Source of the DNA: an uncultured Clostridia bacterium
GTDB taxonomy: Bacteria > Bacillota > Clostridia > Peptostreptococcales > Anaerovoracaceae
DNA length: 21,159 nucleotides
Reading direction: 5' to 3'
Assembly (NCBI GenBank): GCA_937889655.1
Contig: CALBZG010000104.1
Span: forward strand, 1-21,159
Below, one piece after another: positions 1 through 7,395 of the stretch; position 1 is the stretch's first letter, and each line of letters begins with the position of its first letter. The notes under the pieces are model-generated. The model saw nothing but the letters and a program-made list of their open reading frames with translations. It was not told the origin of the DNA and did no database searches. Made by a program: the position numbers and the translations under genes.

Positions 1-498
1 CCCATATTCCTCATCGACCATTTTCGTTAATCCATACGGCGAAATCGGATTTCCCTCTGTTCCTTCTTTCTTTGGGAGTGTGGGCTCATCCCCATACACC
101 GAGGAACTGGAAGCATATACGAACTTTACAACACCATTTTGCCTTGCCGCCTCCATCATGTTCAGGGTTCCCATGATATTGATTTGTCCGTATTCCAAAG
201 GCATCCTTATGCTTTTGGGTACGCTTCCCCAAGCGGCTTGATGAAGTACATATTTTACATCTTTGCACGCTTCAACACAGGTATCGAAATCTCTAATGTC
301 TCCCTCAATAATGGAACAATTGGGATTATCGGAAAACATCTCAATATTATCTCTTTTTCCAGTCGAAAAATTGTCTAGGCATTTTACTTTATGTCCCATT
401 CCCAATATGGCTTCGCAGAGGTTTGAGCCTATGAATCCTGCACCTCCAGTAATAAGGAACGCCTCACCCTCTTCAAACTTCAAGTTTTGATATCCCAT
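1..498 (-). CDS. UDP-HexNAc 4-epimerase, WbpP/TviC type (3' end cut by window edge)
   Basis: First 166 residues of an extended short-chain dehydrogenase/reductase; the C-terminal half lies beyond base 1. Visible are the NAD-binding TGGAGFIG (residues 17-24), the Ser cluster before VYG (130-136) and the catalytic Tyr155-x3-Lys159 in SPYGLTK. The stretch HQAAWGSVP (86-94) and the LDNFSTG segment closely resemble WbpP and TviC, which interconvert UDP-GlcNAc/UDP-GalNAc or their uronic acids. It follows the dehydrogenase gene by only 2 nt. The ATG at 498 has a GGAG site 9 nt upstream, inside the end of the dehydrogenase gene, which fixes the start. Together the two enzymes probably supply UDP-GalNAcA to the polysaccharide. 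The family is clear; exact substrate (UDP-GlcNAc or UDP-GlcNAcA) and direction are inference. Confidence 0.9.
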   Translation of the reverse strand, partial: MGYQNLKFEEGEAFLITGGAGFIGSNLCEAILGMGHKVKCLDNFSTGKRDNIEMFSDNPNCSIIEGDIRDFDTCVEACKDVKYVLHQAAWGSVPKSIRMPLEYGQINIMGTLNMMEAARQNGVVKFVYASSSSVYGDEPTLPKKEGTEGNPISPYGLTKMVDEEYG

Positions 499-500
499 TG

Positions 501-1826
501 TTAGAGTCTCCAATATATATAGCCAGCATTCTCAAAGGCATTTCTGTCTAAGATGCCTTTTACATCAACGAGAGTCTTCTTTTGGTCAGGGTTATCGTTA
601 AAAAGTTTACTGAAGTCATCCATGGAGAGATTCATAAATTCCTCATGAGCAACGGCTATGACGATTGCATCAAGTTCTCCGATTTCATTCATTTCCATTA
701 ACTTGATTCCATATTCGTTCTTCGCTTCCTCCGGATTGGCCTTCGGATCTGTAATTACAGGGGAAATCCCATATTCGTTAAGCTCATTAACGATGTCAAT
801 TACTTTAGTATTTCTAGTGTCCGGGCAATTTTCCTTAAAGGTAAAACCTAAAATACCTACTTTTGCATTTCTGATTGGTACATCGGCTTTAATCAATTTC
901 TTCACGAGATTTTCAGCTACATAATGGCCCATATAATCATTAATCCGTCTACCGGATAGAATTATTTGAGAATGGTATCCCAATTGCTCTGCTTTGTAAG
1001 TCAAATAGTATGGGTCAACTCCGATGCAATGGCCTCCAACCAAACCGGGCGCATACTTAAGGAAGTTCCATTTCGTTCCTGCGGCTTTAAGTACCGATTT
1101 GGTATCGATACCCATTTTGTTGAAAATAATCGAAAGTTCATTCATGAAAGCGATATTTATGTCTCTTTGTGAATTTTCAATTACTTTGGCAGCTTCAGCT
1201 ACTTTGATACTTTCTGCTTTGTAAACACCTGCTTCAATGACAAGCTCATAAACCTTTGTTACTATATCAAGCGTTTCTTCGTCCATTCCCGAAACTACTT
1301 TTACTATATGTTCCAATCTGTGAAGCTTGTCACCGGGATTGATACGTTCAGGAGAATATCCGATTTTAAAATCTAAACCGCATTTCAGACCGGATGCTCC
1401 CTCCAGAATAGGGACACAGATCTCTTCGGTCACCCCCGGATAGACAGTAGATTCATAAACAACGACAGACCCCTTTGTTAAGTTCCTGCCCAAGGTTCTG
1501 CTGGCAGATTCAATCGGCTTCAGGTCTGGTGTGTGGTCAGCGTTTACAGGAGTCGGGACTGCAACAATGTGGAACTTCGCTTCCCGCAGTCTAGTTTCAT
1601 CAGATGTAAAATCAATGGAGGTCAATTCTATTTTATGGTCTCCAACTTCCTTTGTTGGGTCTATTCCGTTTTTATATAGTTCAATTTTATCTCTGTTTTG
1701 GTCATAGCCAATCACTTCTGCTTTTCTGGCGAATGCGACAGCTATTGGTATGCCAACATATCCCAAGCCAATAAGCGATATTTTCTCCGTTTTATTCAAT
1801 ATCTCTTCAAATAGATTCGTAATCAT
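501..1826 (-). CDS. UDP-N-acetyl-hexosamine 6-dehydrogenase, WbpO/TviB type
   Basis: A 441-residue nucleotide-sugar dehydrogenase of the UDP-Glc/GDP-Man dehydrogenase superfamily. It oxidises C6 of a UDP-HexNAc to the uronic acid with two NAD+. GLGYVG (20-25) is the N-terminal Rossmann loop. GGHCIGVDPYYL contains the catalytic Cys267, and Lys214 lies in the EAAKVIEN helix. The C-terminal domain has the FKENCPDTRNTK segment typical of the WbpO/TviB/WecC branch rather than of UDP-glucose dehydrogenases. An open frame extends upstream to 1919, but that would overlap the kinase gene by 47 bp. The ATG at 1826 has an AGGGTG site about 6 nt upstream and puts GLGYVG at the usual distance from the N-terminus. 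It pairs with the downstream epimerase. Confidence 0.93.
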   Translation of the reverse strand: MITNLFEEILNKTEKISLIGLGYVGIPIAVAFARKAEVIGYDQNRDKIELYKNGIDPTKEVGDHKIELTSIDFTSDETRLREAKFHIVAVPTPVNADHTPDLKPIESASRTLGRNLTKGSVVVYESTVYPGVTEEICVPILEGASGLKCGLDFKIGYSPERINPGDKLHRLEHIVKVVSGMDEETLDIVTKVYELVIEAGVYKAESIKVAEAAKVIENSQRDINIAFMNELSIIFNKMGIDTKSVLKAAGTKWNFLKYAPGLVGGHCIGVDPYYLTYKAEQLGYHSQIILSGRRINDYMGHYVAENLVKKLIKADVPIRNAKVGILGFTFKENCPDTRNTKVIDIVNELNEYGISPVITDPKANPEEAKNEYGIKLMEMNEIGELDAIVIAVAHEEFMNLSMDDFSKLFNDNPDQKKTLVDVKGILDRNAFENAGYIYWRL

Positions 1827-1872
1827 TTTGTCACCCTGCAAATCAAATCTGTTATAATTAGTTTTGTAATTT

Positions 1873-2679
1873 TTAGCGATAGTAATTGCTATATTTTCCA
1901 TATCCATATTGCGAACCATAGATTCTATTCATATTAACATCATTCAATATAATACCAAGAATCTTAGCATGTGCGAATTTTAAGCTGGATAAGGCGCGCT
2001 GAAATTCAGGGTGCTTCGTTTCTCCCTCTCTGACAACCAGCACTGTTCCGTCGACCAATTCAGAAATCGTTAATACGTCTGCCACAAGGTTAACCGGTGG
2101 CATATCAAGTAATACAAAATCATATTGCTCTGATGCCTCACTAATTAACTCCCGCATTGCAGCGCTGCCTAAAAGCTCCACTGGATTAGTTGGAGTCTCG
2201 CCTGCGCTGAGAACTTGAAGATTTGAGTATCCTGTTGTTTGAATCGCTTCGGCCGATGATAGCCCCCCCGCCAGTACTTCAGAAAATCCTGGGCCTTTTG
2301 AAAGAGAAAACAGTTTATATAATGCTGGTTTTCTGAGATCACTGTCAATTAATAAGACTTTTGAGTTCATTTGAGCCAAAGCAATTCCTAAATTGAAACA
2401 GTTCGTTGTTTTCCCCTCATTTGGTAATGCACTGGTTATTATTACCCTTCTGCAACCTTCTTTATTTAGCGATAAAGCCAAATTTGTGCTTAGGATCTTA
2501 TATGCTTCCTTCACAGAAGAACTCGTATAGTCTTTAGCAATCCGTGCTTCAAAGTGGTCAGTATTTTTTATGAAGTGTTCCCTTACGGTAACCATACGAG
2601 AATTGACACTGTCAGATAAAGAAGGCGATTTAAAATTGTTGTTTTTATTATTCTTATGATTTTTATTCAATGTTGTCAT
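1873..2679 (-). CDS. BY-kinase, CpsD/CapB-type tyrosine autokinase
   Basis: A 268-residue P-loop kinase that controls Wzy-dependent polysaccharide assembly together with its membrane partner. Walker A is SALPNEGKTT (83-92), Walker A' is LLIDSDLRKP (109-118) and Walker B is FVLLDMPP. The C-terminal 15 residues hold six tyrosines (YGSQYGYGKYSNYYR), the usual autophosphorylation cluster. The first 45 or so residues are an unusual Asn/Lys-rich extension absent from the short CpsD proteins I know. The start at 2679 overlaps the stop of the upstream Wzz-like gene by 4 bp (ATGA) and has GGAGG about 10 nt before it, so the two are translationally coupled. As is normal in Bacillota, kinase and activator are separate polypeptides. 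No PHP-type phosphatase (CpsB/YwqE) gene is visible in the window. Confidence 0.93.
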   Translation of the reverse strand: MTTLNKNHKNNKNNNFKSPSLSDSVNSRMVTVREHFIKNTDHFEARIAKDYTSSSVKEAYKILSTNLALSLNKEGCRRVIITSALPNEGKTTNCFNLGIALAQMNSKVLLIDSDLRKPALYKLFSLSKGPGFSEVLAGGLSSAEAIQTTGYSNLQVLSAGETPTNPVELLGSAAMRELISEASEQYDFVLLDMPPVNLVADVLTISELVDGTVLVVREGETKHPEFQRALSSLKFAHAKILGIILNDVNMNRIYGSQYGYGKYSNYYR

Positions 2680-3383
2680 AAGTTTTGCCCTCCTTCTTCC
2701 TTTTTTATTTTTGGTATAATTCCCAAAATCGGTAATTCGTAGTTCCTTAAGAAGTCATCTTCATCTTTTATACGGTTATCAAATAATTCCAAAATATTCA
2801 CAATCAAGTATCCGAATCCCAAGCCTAATACAAAGCCAATAATCGTATTTATCAGGATGTTTGGTTTGCTTGCTTCAACGGGTATTACCGCTTCATCTAC
2901 AACACTGACAGAATTTGCAGTCTTCATTTCTAAAATTTTCTTCGGAGCCAGGATTGCGGCAGTACTGGCCAACTCATAAGAGTCTCCCGGTGAATTTGAC
3001 GTAACACTTATTTTTAAGATTTCTGTTTCGTCAACTACCTCTACTTCAATCATCTTTTCCAGTTGTTCTGCGTTGTAGCCAAGTTTGGTGGCATCGGAGA
3101 TGGATTTCAAAAATGAAGTTGTCTTCAGGACATGAGCGTATGTACCTACGATTTGTTGTGCATAATATAGATAATTGAGAGATTCTCCAGCGGTTGGATT
3201 ATCGATGTTTGGAGTTACGTACATAGAAACAGATGAAGTGTATTCCTTATCAATAATATATGTGCTGATAAGGAAAGTTCCAGCTGTACCGATCACTGTG
3301 CATAATATGATTATCCATAGCCTTTTTACGAGTATTCCTATGATGTGCTTCAGAGAATTGTCTTTCTTATAATTTACCTCCAT
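2676..3383 (-). CDS. Wzz/CpsC-type chain-length regulator and BY-kinase activator
   Basis: A 235-residue membrane protein of the polysaccharide co-polymerase family. One transmembrane helix lies near the N-terminus (LWIIILCTVIGTAGTFLIS). An extracytoplasmic Wzz domain follows, with DKEYTSSVSMYV and a Pro-containing segment (PVEASKPN) before a second helix (ILINTIIGFVLGLGFGYLIV). A short cytoplasmic tail (ELPILGIIPKIKK) is of the kind that docks on and activates the kinase encoded next. The frame is open up to 3467, but I chose the ATG at 3383 for two reasons: it has AAGGG five nt upstream, and a promoter -10 (3439-3444) lies inside the longer version. It is the first gene of the left operon. 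Confidence 0.9.
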   Translation of the reverse strand: MEVNYKKDNSLKHIIGILVKRLWIIILCTVIGTAGTFLISTYIIDKEYTSSVSMYVTPNIDNPTAGESLNYLYYAQQIVGTYAHVLKTTSFLKSISDATKLGYNAEQLEKMIEVEVVDETEILKISVTSNSPGDSYELASTAAILAPKKILEMKTANSVSVVDEAVIPVEASKPNILINTIIGFVLGLGFGYLIVNILELFDNRIKDEDDFLRNYELPILGIIPKIKKEEGGQNL

Positions 3384-3438
3384 AAATACCCTTGCTCCCT
3401 TCTGCAGTTGTTGGCTTTCCATATTAATAGTTTTTTCC

Positions 3439-3467
3439 ATTATAATACGAAGGACTTCGATATGCAA
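3439..3467 (-). promoter_or_regulatory. Predicted sigma-A promoter for the wzz/kinase operon
   Basis: On the minus strand TTGCAT (3467-3462) is separated by 17 bp from a consensus TATAAT (3444-3439). Transcription would start near 3432, about 49 nt before the chosen ATG at 3383. The -10 matches consensus; the -35 matches in three of six positions. Confidence 0.5.
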
Positions 3468-3477
3468 TTTATCAGTA

Positions 3478-3506
3478 TGTACATTCTGATAGTTTTGATT
3501 TATTAT
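3478..3506 (+). promoter_or_regulatory. Possible promoter for the SLH/beta-helix gene
   Basis: TGTACA (3478-3483) and TATTAT (3501-3506) are spaced 17 bp apart and would start a transcript with a leader of about 65 nt. It diverges from the wzz promoter in the same short intergenic region. Both boxes are imperfect, so this is tentative. Confidence 0.3.
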
Positions 3507-3576
3507 GCAATTAGTAGTTGGTTTCGGAATGTTTAATTGCGTCTGCTAATTTGCCGGTTAAAGGAGTGATGAAATT

Positions 3577-4989
3577 ATGAAAAACAGAATAGCCATTATT
3601 ACTATACTCTGCGTTATTTTGTCTATGTCTATGCCAACTTATACAAAAGCTGCAGAAATAACTGACATATCTAATTATTGGGCAGGTACAACAATTCAAG
3701 TATGGGTCGACAAAGGATTTGCCTCGGGATACCCGGACGGTCAATTTCGTCCGAATAATAATATATCCAGGGCAGAATTTGTGACTTTGGTAAACAAAGC
3801 ATATGGTTATACTGATAAACAAGCAGTGTCTTTCTCAGATGTCAGAATTGGCGATTGGTACTTAAATGCTATTGCGGTTGCCATAAAAGCGGGATATATC
3901 GCAGGATACCCGGACAATACAATGAAACCCAACAATCCAATCACCCGGGAGGAAGCTGCTGTGATCCTGACAAAAATAGAAGATCTTCAGTCTGATACCA
4001 AAGTTGCGGACATGTTCAAAGATGCATCGGCTTTAACGTGGAGTAAAGGTGCGGTAGGAGCAGTTGCTAAAGCAAAAATAATGTTTGGGTACGAGGATAG
4101 TACGTTTAAGCCTCAAAACTACATCAGCCGAGGTGAAGCTGTTGTTTCCTTAGACAGGTCTTCGGGAATTTCGGAAATCAACGTTAAAGACTATGGAGCA
4201 AAAGGAAATAGCATTACTGACGATACTGCAGCAATAAACAATGCTATTAAATACGCCAGCGATATAGGTGGTGCAACGATAAATATCCCGGATGGAACCT
4301 ATTTAGTGAATCCTCTTACAAAAATCAGTATGAGGAGTAACGTTAAACTTCATCTTTCAAACAACGCTGTGCTCAAATCTATGGCTGTAAGCTCAGGTTC
4401 GTACAATATTATAAACATGTGGCAGGTTTCTAATGTAGAAATCAAAGGCGGAAAGATTGTAGGCGATAGATGGATACATAACGGCACAACCGGGGAATGG
4501 GGTTTTGGAATTTCAATGTTTGGCTGCAAGAATGTATATATCGCGGACATTTCCATCTCTAATTGTTGGGGTGACGGCATTTATATCGGAAGTGCAGTTA
4601 ATTCGAACGTGCCGTCTGTAATGTACTGCGATAATGTTTTAATTGAAAGAGTCACGATAGACAAGAGCCGAAGAGATAATATCTCGGTAATCAGCGCTAA
4701 AAACCTGACAATAAAAAATTGCATCTTAACCAATGCAAATGGCAACAGGCCTGAAGCCGGTTTGAATTTTGAGCCAAACTATCCAAATGAGTATATGCAA
4801 AATGTTGTTATTGAAAACTTAATAACATCCGACAATGCAGGTTATGGTATCCAATTAGCTTATACTATGAGAAATTTGAAAACTCCTGTCGATATCACCA
4901 TTATTAACCATATTGATACCGGCAGCTTAACTGCCATAGGACCATGGCCTCTTGGCACATTTGAACGCAACCATGTTGTGATCAAGTAG
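3577..4989 (+). CDS. Secreted SLH-anchored beta-helix protein, pectate-lyase-3-like
   Basis: A 470-residue exported protein. Residues 1-26 are a signal peptide (KNR, a hydrophobic core, cleavage probably after TKAA). Three SLH domains follow at about 29-78, 86-136 and 147-195. Each has a GYPD/GYED turn and the pocket motif in variant form (ISRAE 63-67, ITREE 122-126, ISRGE 183-187). SLH trimers hold proteins on pyruvylated secondary cell-wall polymer. Residues 200-470 begin with VKDYGAKGN...TDDTAAI, the hallmark N-terminus of Pectate_lyase_3/GH28-type right-handed beta-helices, and continue with short VxIxN-like rungs. An AGGAGTG site 9 nt upstream supports the start. It is the only plus-strand gene between the two polysaccharide blocks. 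A polymer-trimming lyase or hydrolase, or a non-catalytic polysaccharide binder, is plausible; the substrate is unknown. Confidence 0.88.
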   Translation: MKNRIAIITILCVILSMSMPTYTKAAEITDISNYWAGTTIQVWVDKGFASGYPDGQFRPNNNISRAEFVTLVNKAYGYTDKQAVSFSDVRIGDWYLNAIAVAIKAGYIAGYPDNTMKPNNPITREEAAVILTKIEDLQSDTKVADMFKDASALTWSKGAVGAVAKAKIMFGYEDSTFKPQNYISRGEAVVSLDRSSGISEINVKDYGAKGNSITDDTAAINNAIKYASDIGGATINIPDGTYLVNPLTKISMRSNVKLHLSNNAVLKSMAVSSGSYNIINMWQVSNVEIKGGKIVGDRWIHNGTTGEWGFGISMFGCKNVYIADISISNCWGDGIYIGSAVNSNVPSVMYCDNVLIERVTIDKSRRDNISVISAKNLTIKNCILTNANGNRPEAGLNFEPNYPNEYMQNVVIENLITSDNAGYGIQLAYTMRNLKTPVDITIINHIDTGSLTAIGPWPLGTFERNHVVIK

Positions 4990-5000
4990 TTACAAAGCCC

Positions 5001-5034
5001 GTTGCAAAGTTTGGATAAATGCAAATTTTGCAAC
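5001..5034. repeat. Inverted repeat between convergent genes
   Basis: GTTGCAAA (5001-5008) and TTTGCAAC (5027-5034) are perfect 8-bp arms around an 18-nt loop, in the 60-bp spacer between the convergent SLH gene and polymerase gene. The right side also contains the nested palindrome TGCAAATTTTGCA. It is the only terminator-like structure here, but it has no GC-rich stem and no T-run on either side, so intrinsic termination is uncertain. Confidence 0.4.
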
Positions 5035-5049
5035 AGGTCCAATGGACTT

Positions 5050-6276
5050 TCATTCCGCAATCTCACGTTTCCTTTTTATCCATACATAACTGCCGGCCAT
5101 TGCCAATAATATCTGTATCTGAATCAGGTTATATGTCACTGCGCCGTAATCATTCACTAGCAGTATTAATAATAGACCCGTAAAAAAATCTTTTAGCCCG
5201 GAAGGATCATTTTTAATTCTCCTCAATTGATAAATCAAATAAACAAAATATCCGTAGTACAATGAAAATCCGATGATCCCGAAATCAACCAGCAATTCAA
5301 TATAATTATTATGCGCATAATCATAAATACCACTTTTCATAAAATATAATACTTTGTAATTGTCTAGTCCATGTCCAAATAAAGGCTTGTCTTTAAAAGC
5401 GGCGAGTCCAAATTCAATCATACGTTCTCGTCTTAACGTTGAAAGGTCTATTTTCCCGCGCCCGGTAATTGCATTCATTAAACCTTCAAAACGGTAACCT
5501 ACTACATTGTAAATTGGTTTGAATTGAAATACTGCAAAATATACTCCAACTAATATTAACAGAAACAATAGAGTGAAAAGCACTAATTTCTTCTTCTGAG
5601 CTTTATAATATTTCAATATGATAATGATATATACAAAAAGTAAACTGACAATAATAAATTTTCGTCCTCCTGATAATAGCAAAAAATAAAACATTAAACA
5701 CGCTATCGGGGCATAGATCCATTTTAATTTTTTGTTTCCGTAAAAGAAAAGCCAAACCAAACAAATTTCAGAAATCGTAATTATTAGCGCAAATGCATTA
5801 GCATTACCAAATATATCCTCCCTAAATCTTAAATCGTAACTTATTAATCCCATATTTAACAAAAATGCTGACAATATAATGCCAGAAAAGGCAAAATAAT
5901 TAATGATAATGGGAAAATCTTCAGTGTCGTTCAAATAATATGTAATGACAAATGTAATAATGATAACAACGACCAATTGATACGAGGATTCTAAAACCAC
6001 GCCAGAATCTTCGGAATATAAATAGGTCATTATGGAATATAAAATCAGCCCCAGATACCAATACGTATAAGATCTAATATTCAACCCGCCTAATTCAGAA
6101 ATTATTTTGAGCAATGTAAATCCGATCATTAAATATAAAAATAATGAATTGAATTTTGATGACATAATCGGTGGCTGTGCTATATATGTTGAAAGTATAT
6201 AGGTGAAAAGCAAAATATATCCGAGGATACTTCGATTCGCTTCACTATCATATTTCAAATATCCCTGTCCATTCAA
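5050..6276 (-). CDS. wzy: O-antigen ligase/polymerase-type membrane protein (probable Wzy)
   Basis: A 408-residue integral membrane protein with about ten to twelve hydrophobic segments. A large extracytoplasmic loop is followed by the pattern GHGLDNY...YDYAHNNYIELLVDFGIIGF, the Wzy_C/O-antigen-ligase signature with its conserved His and Asn. In a cluster with a flippase and a Wzz-type regulator, the most likely role is polymerising lipid-linked repeat units on the outer face of the membrane. WaaL-type ligase activity is less likely in a Gram-positive. Its start overlaps the stop of the preceding GT4 gene by 4 bp (ATGA). It is the last gene of the central operon and ends 60 bp from the convergent SLH gene. 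Confidence 0.85.
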   Translation of the reverse strand: MNGQGYLKYDSEANRSILGYILLFTYILSTYIAQPPIMSSKFNSLFLYLMIGFTLLKIISELGGLNIRSYTYWYLGLILYSIMTYLYSEDSGVVLESSYQLVVVIIITFVITYYLNDTEDFPIIINYFAFSGIILSAFLLNMGLISYDLRFREDIFGNANAFALIITISEICLVWLFFYGNKKLKWIYAPIACLMFYFLLLSGGRKFIIVSLLFVYIIIILKYYKAQKKKLVLFTLLFLLILVGVYFAVFQFKPIYNVVGYRFEGLMNAITGRGKIDLSTLRRERMIEFGLAAFKDKPLFGHGLDNYKVLYFMKSGIYDYAHNNYIELLVDFGIIGFSLYYGYFVYLIYQLRRIKNDPSGLKDFFTGLLLILLVNDYGAVTYNLIQIQILLAMAGSYVWIKRKREIAE

Positions 6277-7367
6277 ACTAAACCCCTCCCGCGAATTATT
6301 TCATCAATATAAGTATCCCATATTTTGAATATTTTACGTGGTTCAAACTTTTCAATAATTTTCATGGCTTCAATACCGAATTCTTCGCTTTTTTTATCAT
6401 TATTCAACAAAAAAATGATAGCCTCTGCCAAGGCCTCTGCATCGCCACATGGTACAATAATCCCATTTTTCATATCATCAATCAGCAACCTCGCTCCGCC
6501 GGGGCTGCAATCTGTGGAGATACAAGGTAGTCCAATAGACATAGCCTCTATTAATGCATTTGGTATCCCTTCCGAATCGGAAGATAGAATAAACAGTCGT
6601 GAATATCTGATCGACTCATACACATTATCAGTTACACCCGCAAAAATGACGTGTTCCGTTATCCCAAGTTCATCAGCTATATTTTTTATTTTATCTTTGT
6701 CTTCCCCATCCCCGTAAAAAACGAGTTTAATGTTTGGATAATCAGAAATAACGTCTTTAAAAGCTTTGAGTAATATATCCTGGCGTTTTGTAACAAGTTC
6801 AAAACGTCCGACAGAAACGATTTCATCTCTTCTTTCGCCTGTCCATCGATCAGGTAAATTTTTCACAATAACCGGATTGGGTATAATAGCAGCTTTTTCT
6901 CTAATAGTACTTTTGAAAAAATCCTTGGCCTTTTCGGTTTGAAATACGATGCCATCAGCGAATTGGTACATGAATGTATTGAATTTGTACATCTTTCCCC
7001 TGTTATCTGAGTAAGGGTTCCCTCTCTCTGATACAATAACCGGGACCTTAATGCCCACTGTTGCAATTAATGTCAAGAGATTGGGATAGTCGGCAAAAGA
7101 TATCACAACATCAGGGTTCTTTTCGCGTATCATTGCCCTGATCGATAGGATTTGCAGAAATCTTCTGAGCCCTCGGATTTTATAATTTTTTTTGCATTTT
7201 ATATGTATCAGACGATCATCGATGGTTTGTCTGATAACATTATTTTCATATGTAAACAAATATGTTTTATCGCCCTGCTGAGCAAAATGATTTGCAAGGG
7301 CCGCCAACATCTTGGGCGCCCCTCCATAACCCAATCCGGGAGTGACAAAAAGAATAGTTTTTTTCAA
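6273..7367 (-). CDS. Glycosyltransferase family 4 (TTG start)
   Basis: A 364-residue GT-B fold, retaining glycosyltransferase acting at the cytoplasmic membrane. The N-terminal half opens with ILFVTPGLGYGGAPKML, an acceptor-side Gly-rich loop, and contains VIVSERGNPY. The C-terminal nucleotide-sugar domain starts near SVGRFELVTKRQDILLKAF. It carries the E-x7-E motif in SEGIPNALIEAMSIGLPCIS. The overall pattern resembles GalNAc- and Glc-type GT4 enzymes of capsule clusters; sugar and linkage cannot be read from sequence. The start is TTG at 7367. GGAGG lies 12 nt upstream and a weaker GTGAG 5 nt upstream, so translation may be modest. It is coupled to the polymerase gene by a 4-bp overlap. Confidence 0.9.
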   Translation of the reverse strand: MKKTILFVTPGLGYGGAPKMLAALANHFAQQGDKTYLFTYENNVIRQTIDDRLIHIKCKKNYKIRGLRRFLQILSIRAMIREKNPDVVISFADYPNLLTLIATVGIKVPVIVSERGNPYSDNRGKMYKFNTFMYQFADGIVFQTEKAKDFFKSTIREKAAIIPNPVIVKNLPDRWTGERRDEIVSVGRFELVTKRQDILLKAFKDVISDYPNIKLVFYGDGEDKDKIKNIADELGITEHVIFAGVTDNVYESIRYSRLFILSSDSEGIPNALIEAMSIGLPCISTDCSPGGARLLIDDMKNGIIVPCGDAEALAEAIIFLLNNDKKSEEFGIEAMKIIEKFEPRKIFKIWDTYIDEIIRGRGLV

Positions 7368-7395
7368 GTTGTCTCACTTCCTCCTGTTTGAAAAT

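Noticed and set aside
1827..1919. Longer N-terminus (31 more residues) for the nucleotide-sugar dehydrogenase
   Set aside because: It would overlap the kinase gene by 47 bp, and the added residues resemble no part of the family. The ATG at 1826 has a ribosome binding site and gives a normal distance to GLGYVG.
3384..3467. Longer N-terminus for the Wzz-like protein
   Set aside because: The extension lacks a ribosome binding site and contains a good promoter -10, whereas the ATG at 3383 has AAGGG at proper spacing.
3511..3822. Minus-strand open frame of 103 codons opposite the start of the SLH gene
   Set aside because: It covers the SLH signal peptide and first SLH domain in antisense, has no recognisable domain, and the plus-strand gene is unambiguous.
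5001..5034. Intrinsic terminator between the SLH and polymerase genes
   Set aside because: The stem is only 8 bp with a long loop and there is no U-run on either strand; listed as a repeat only.
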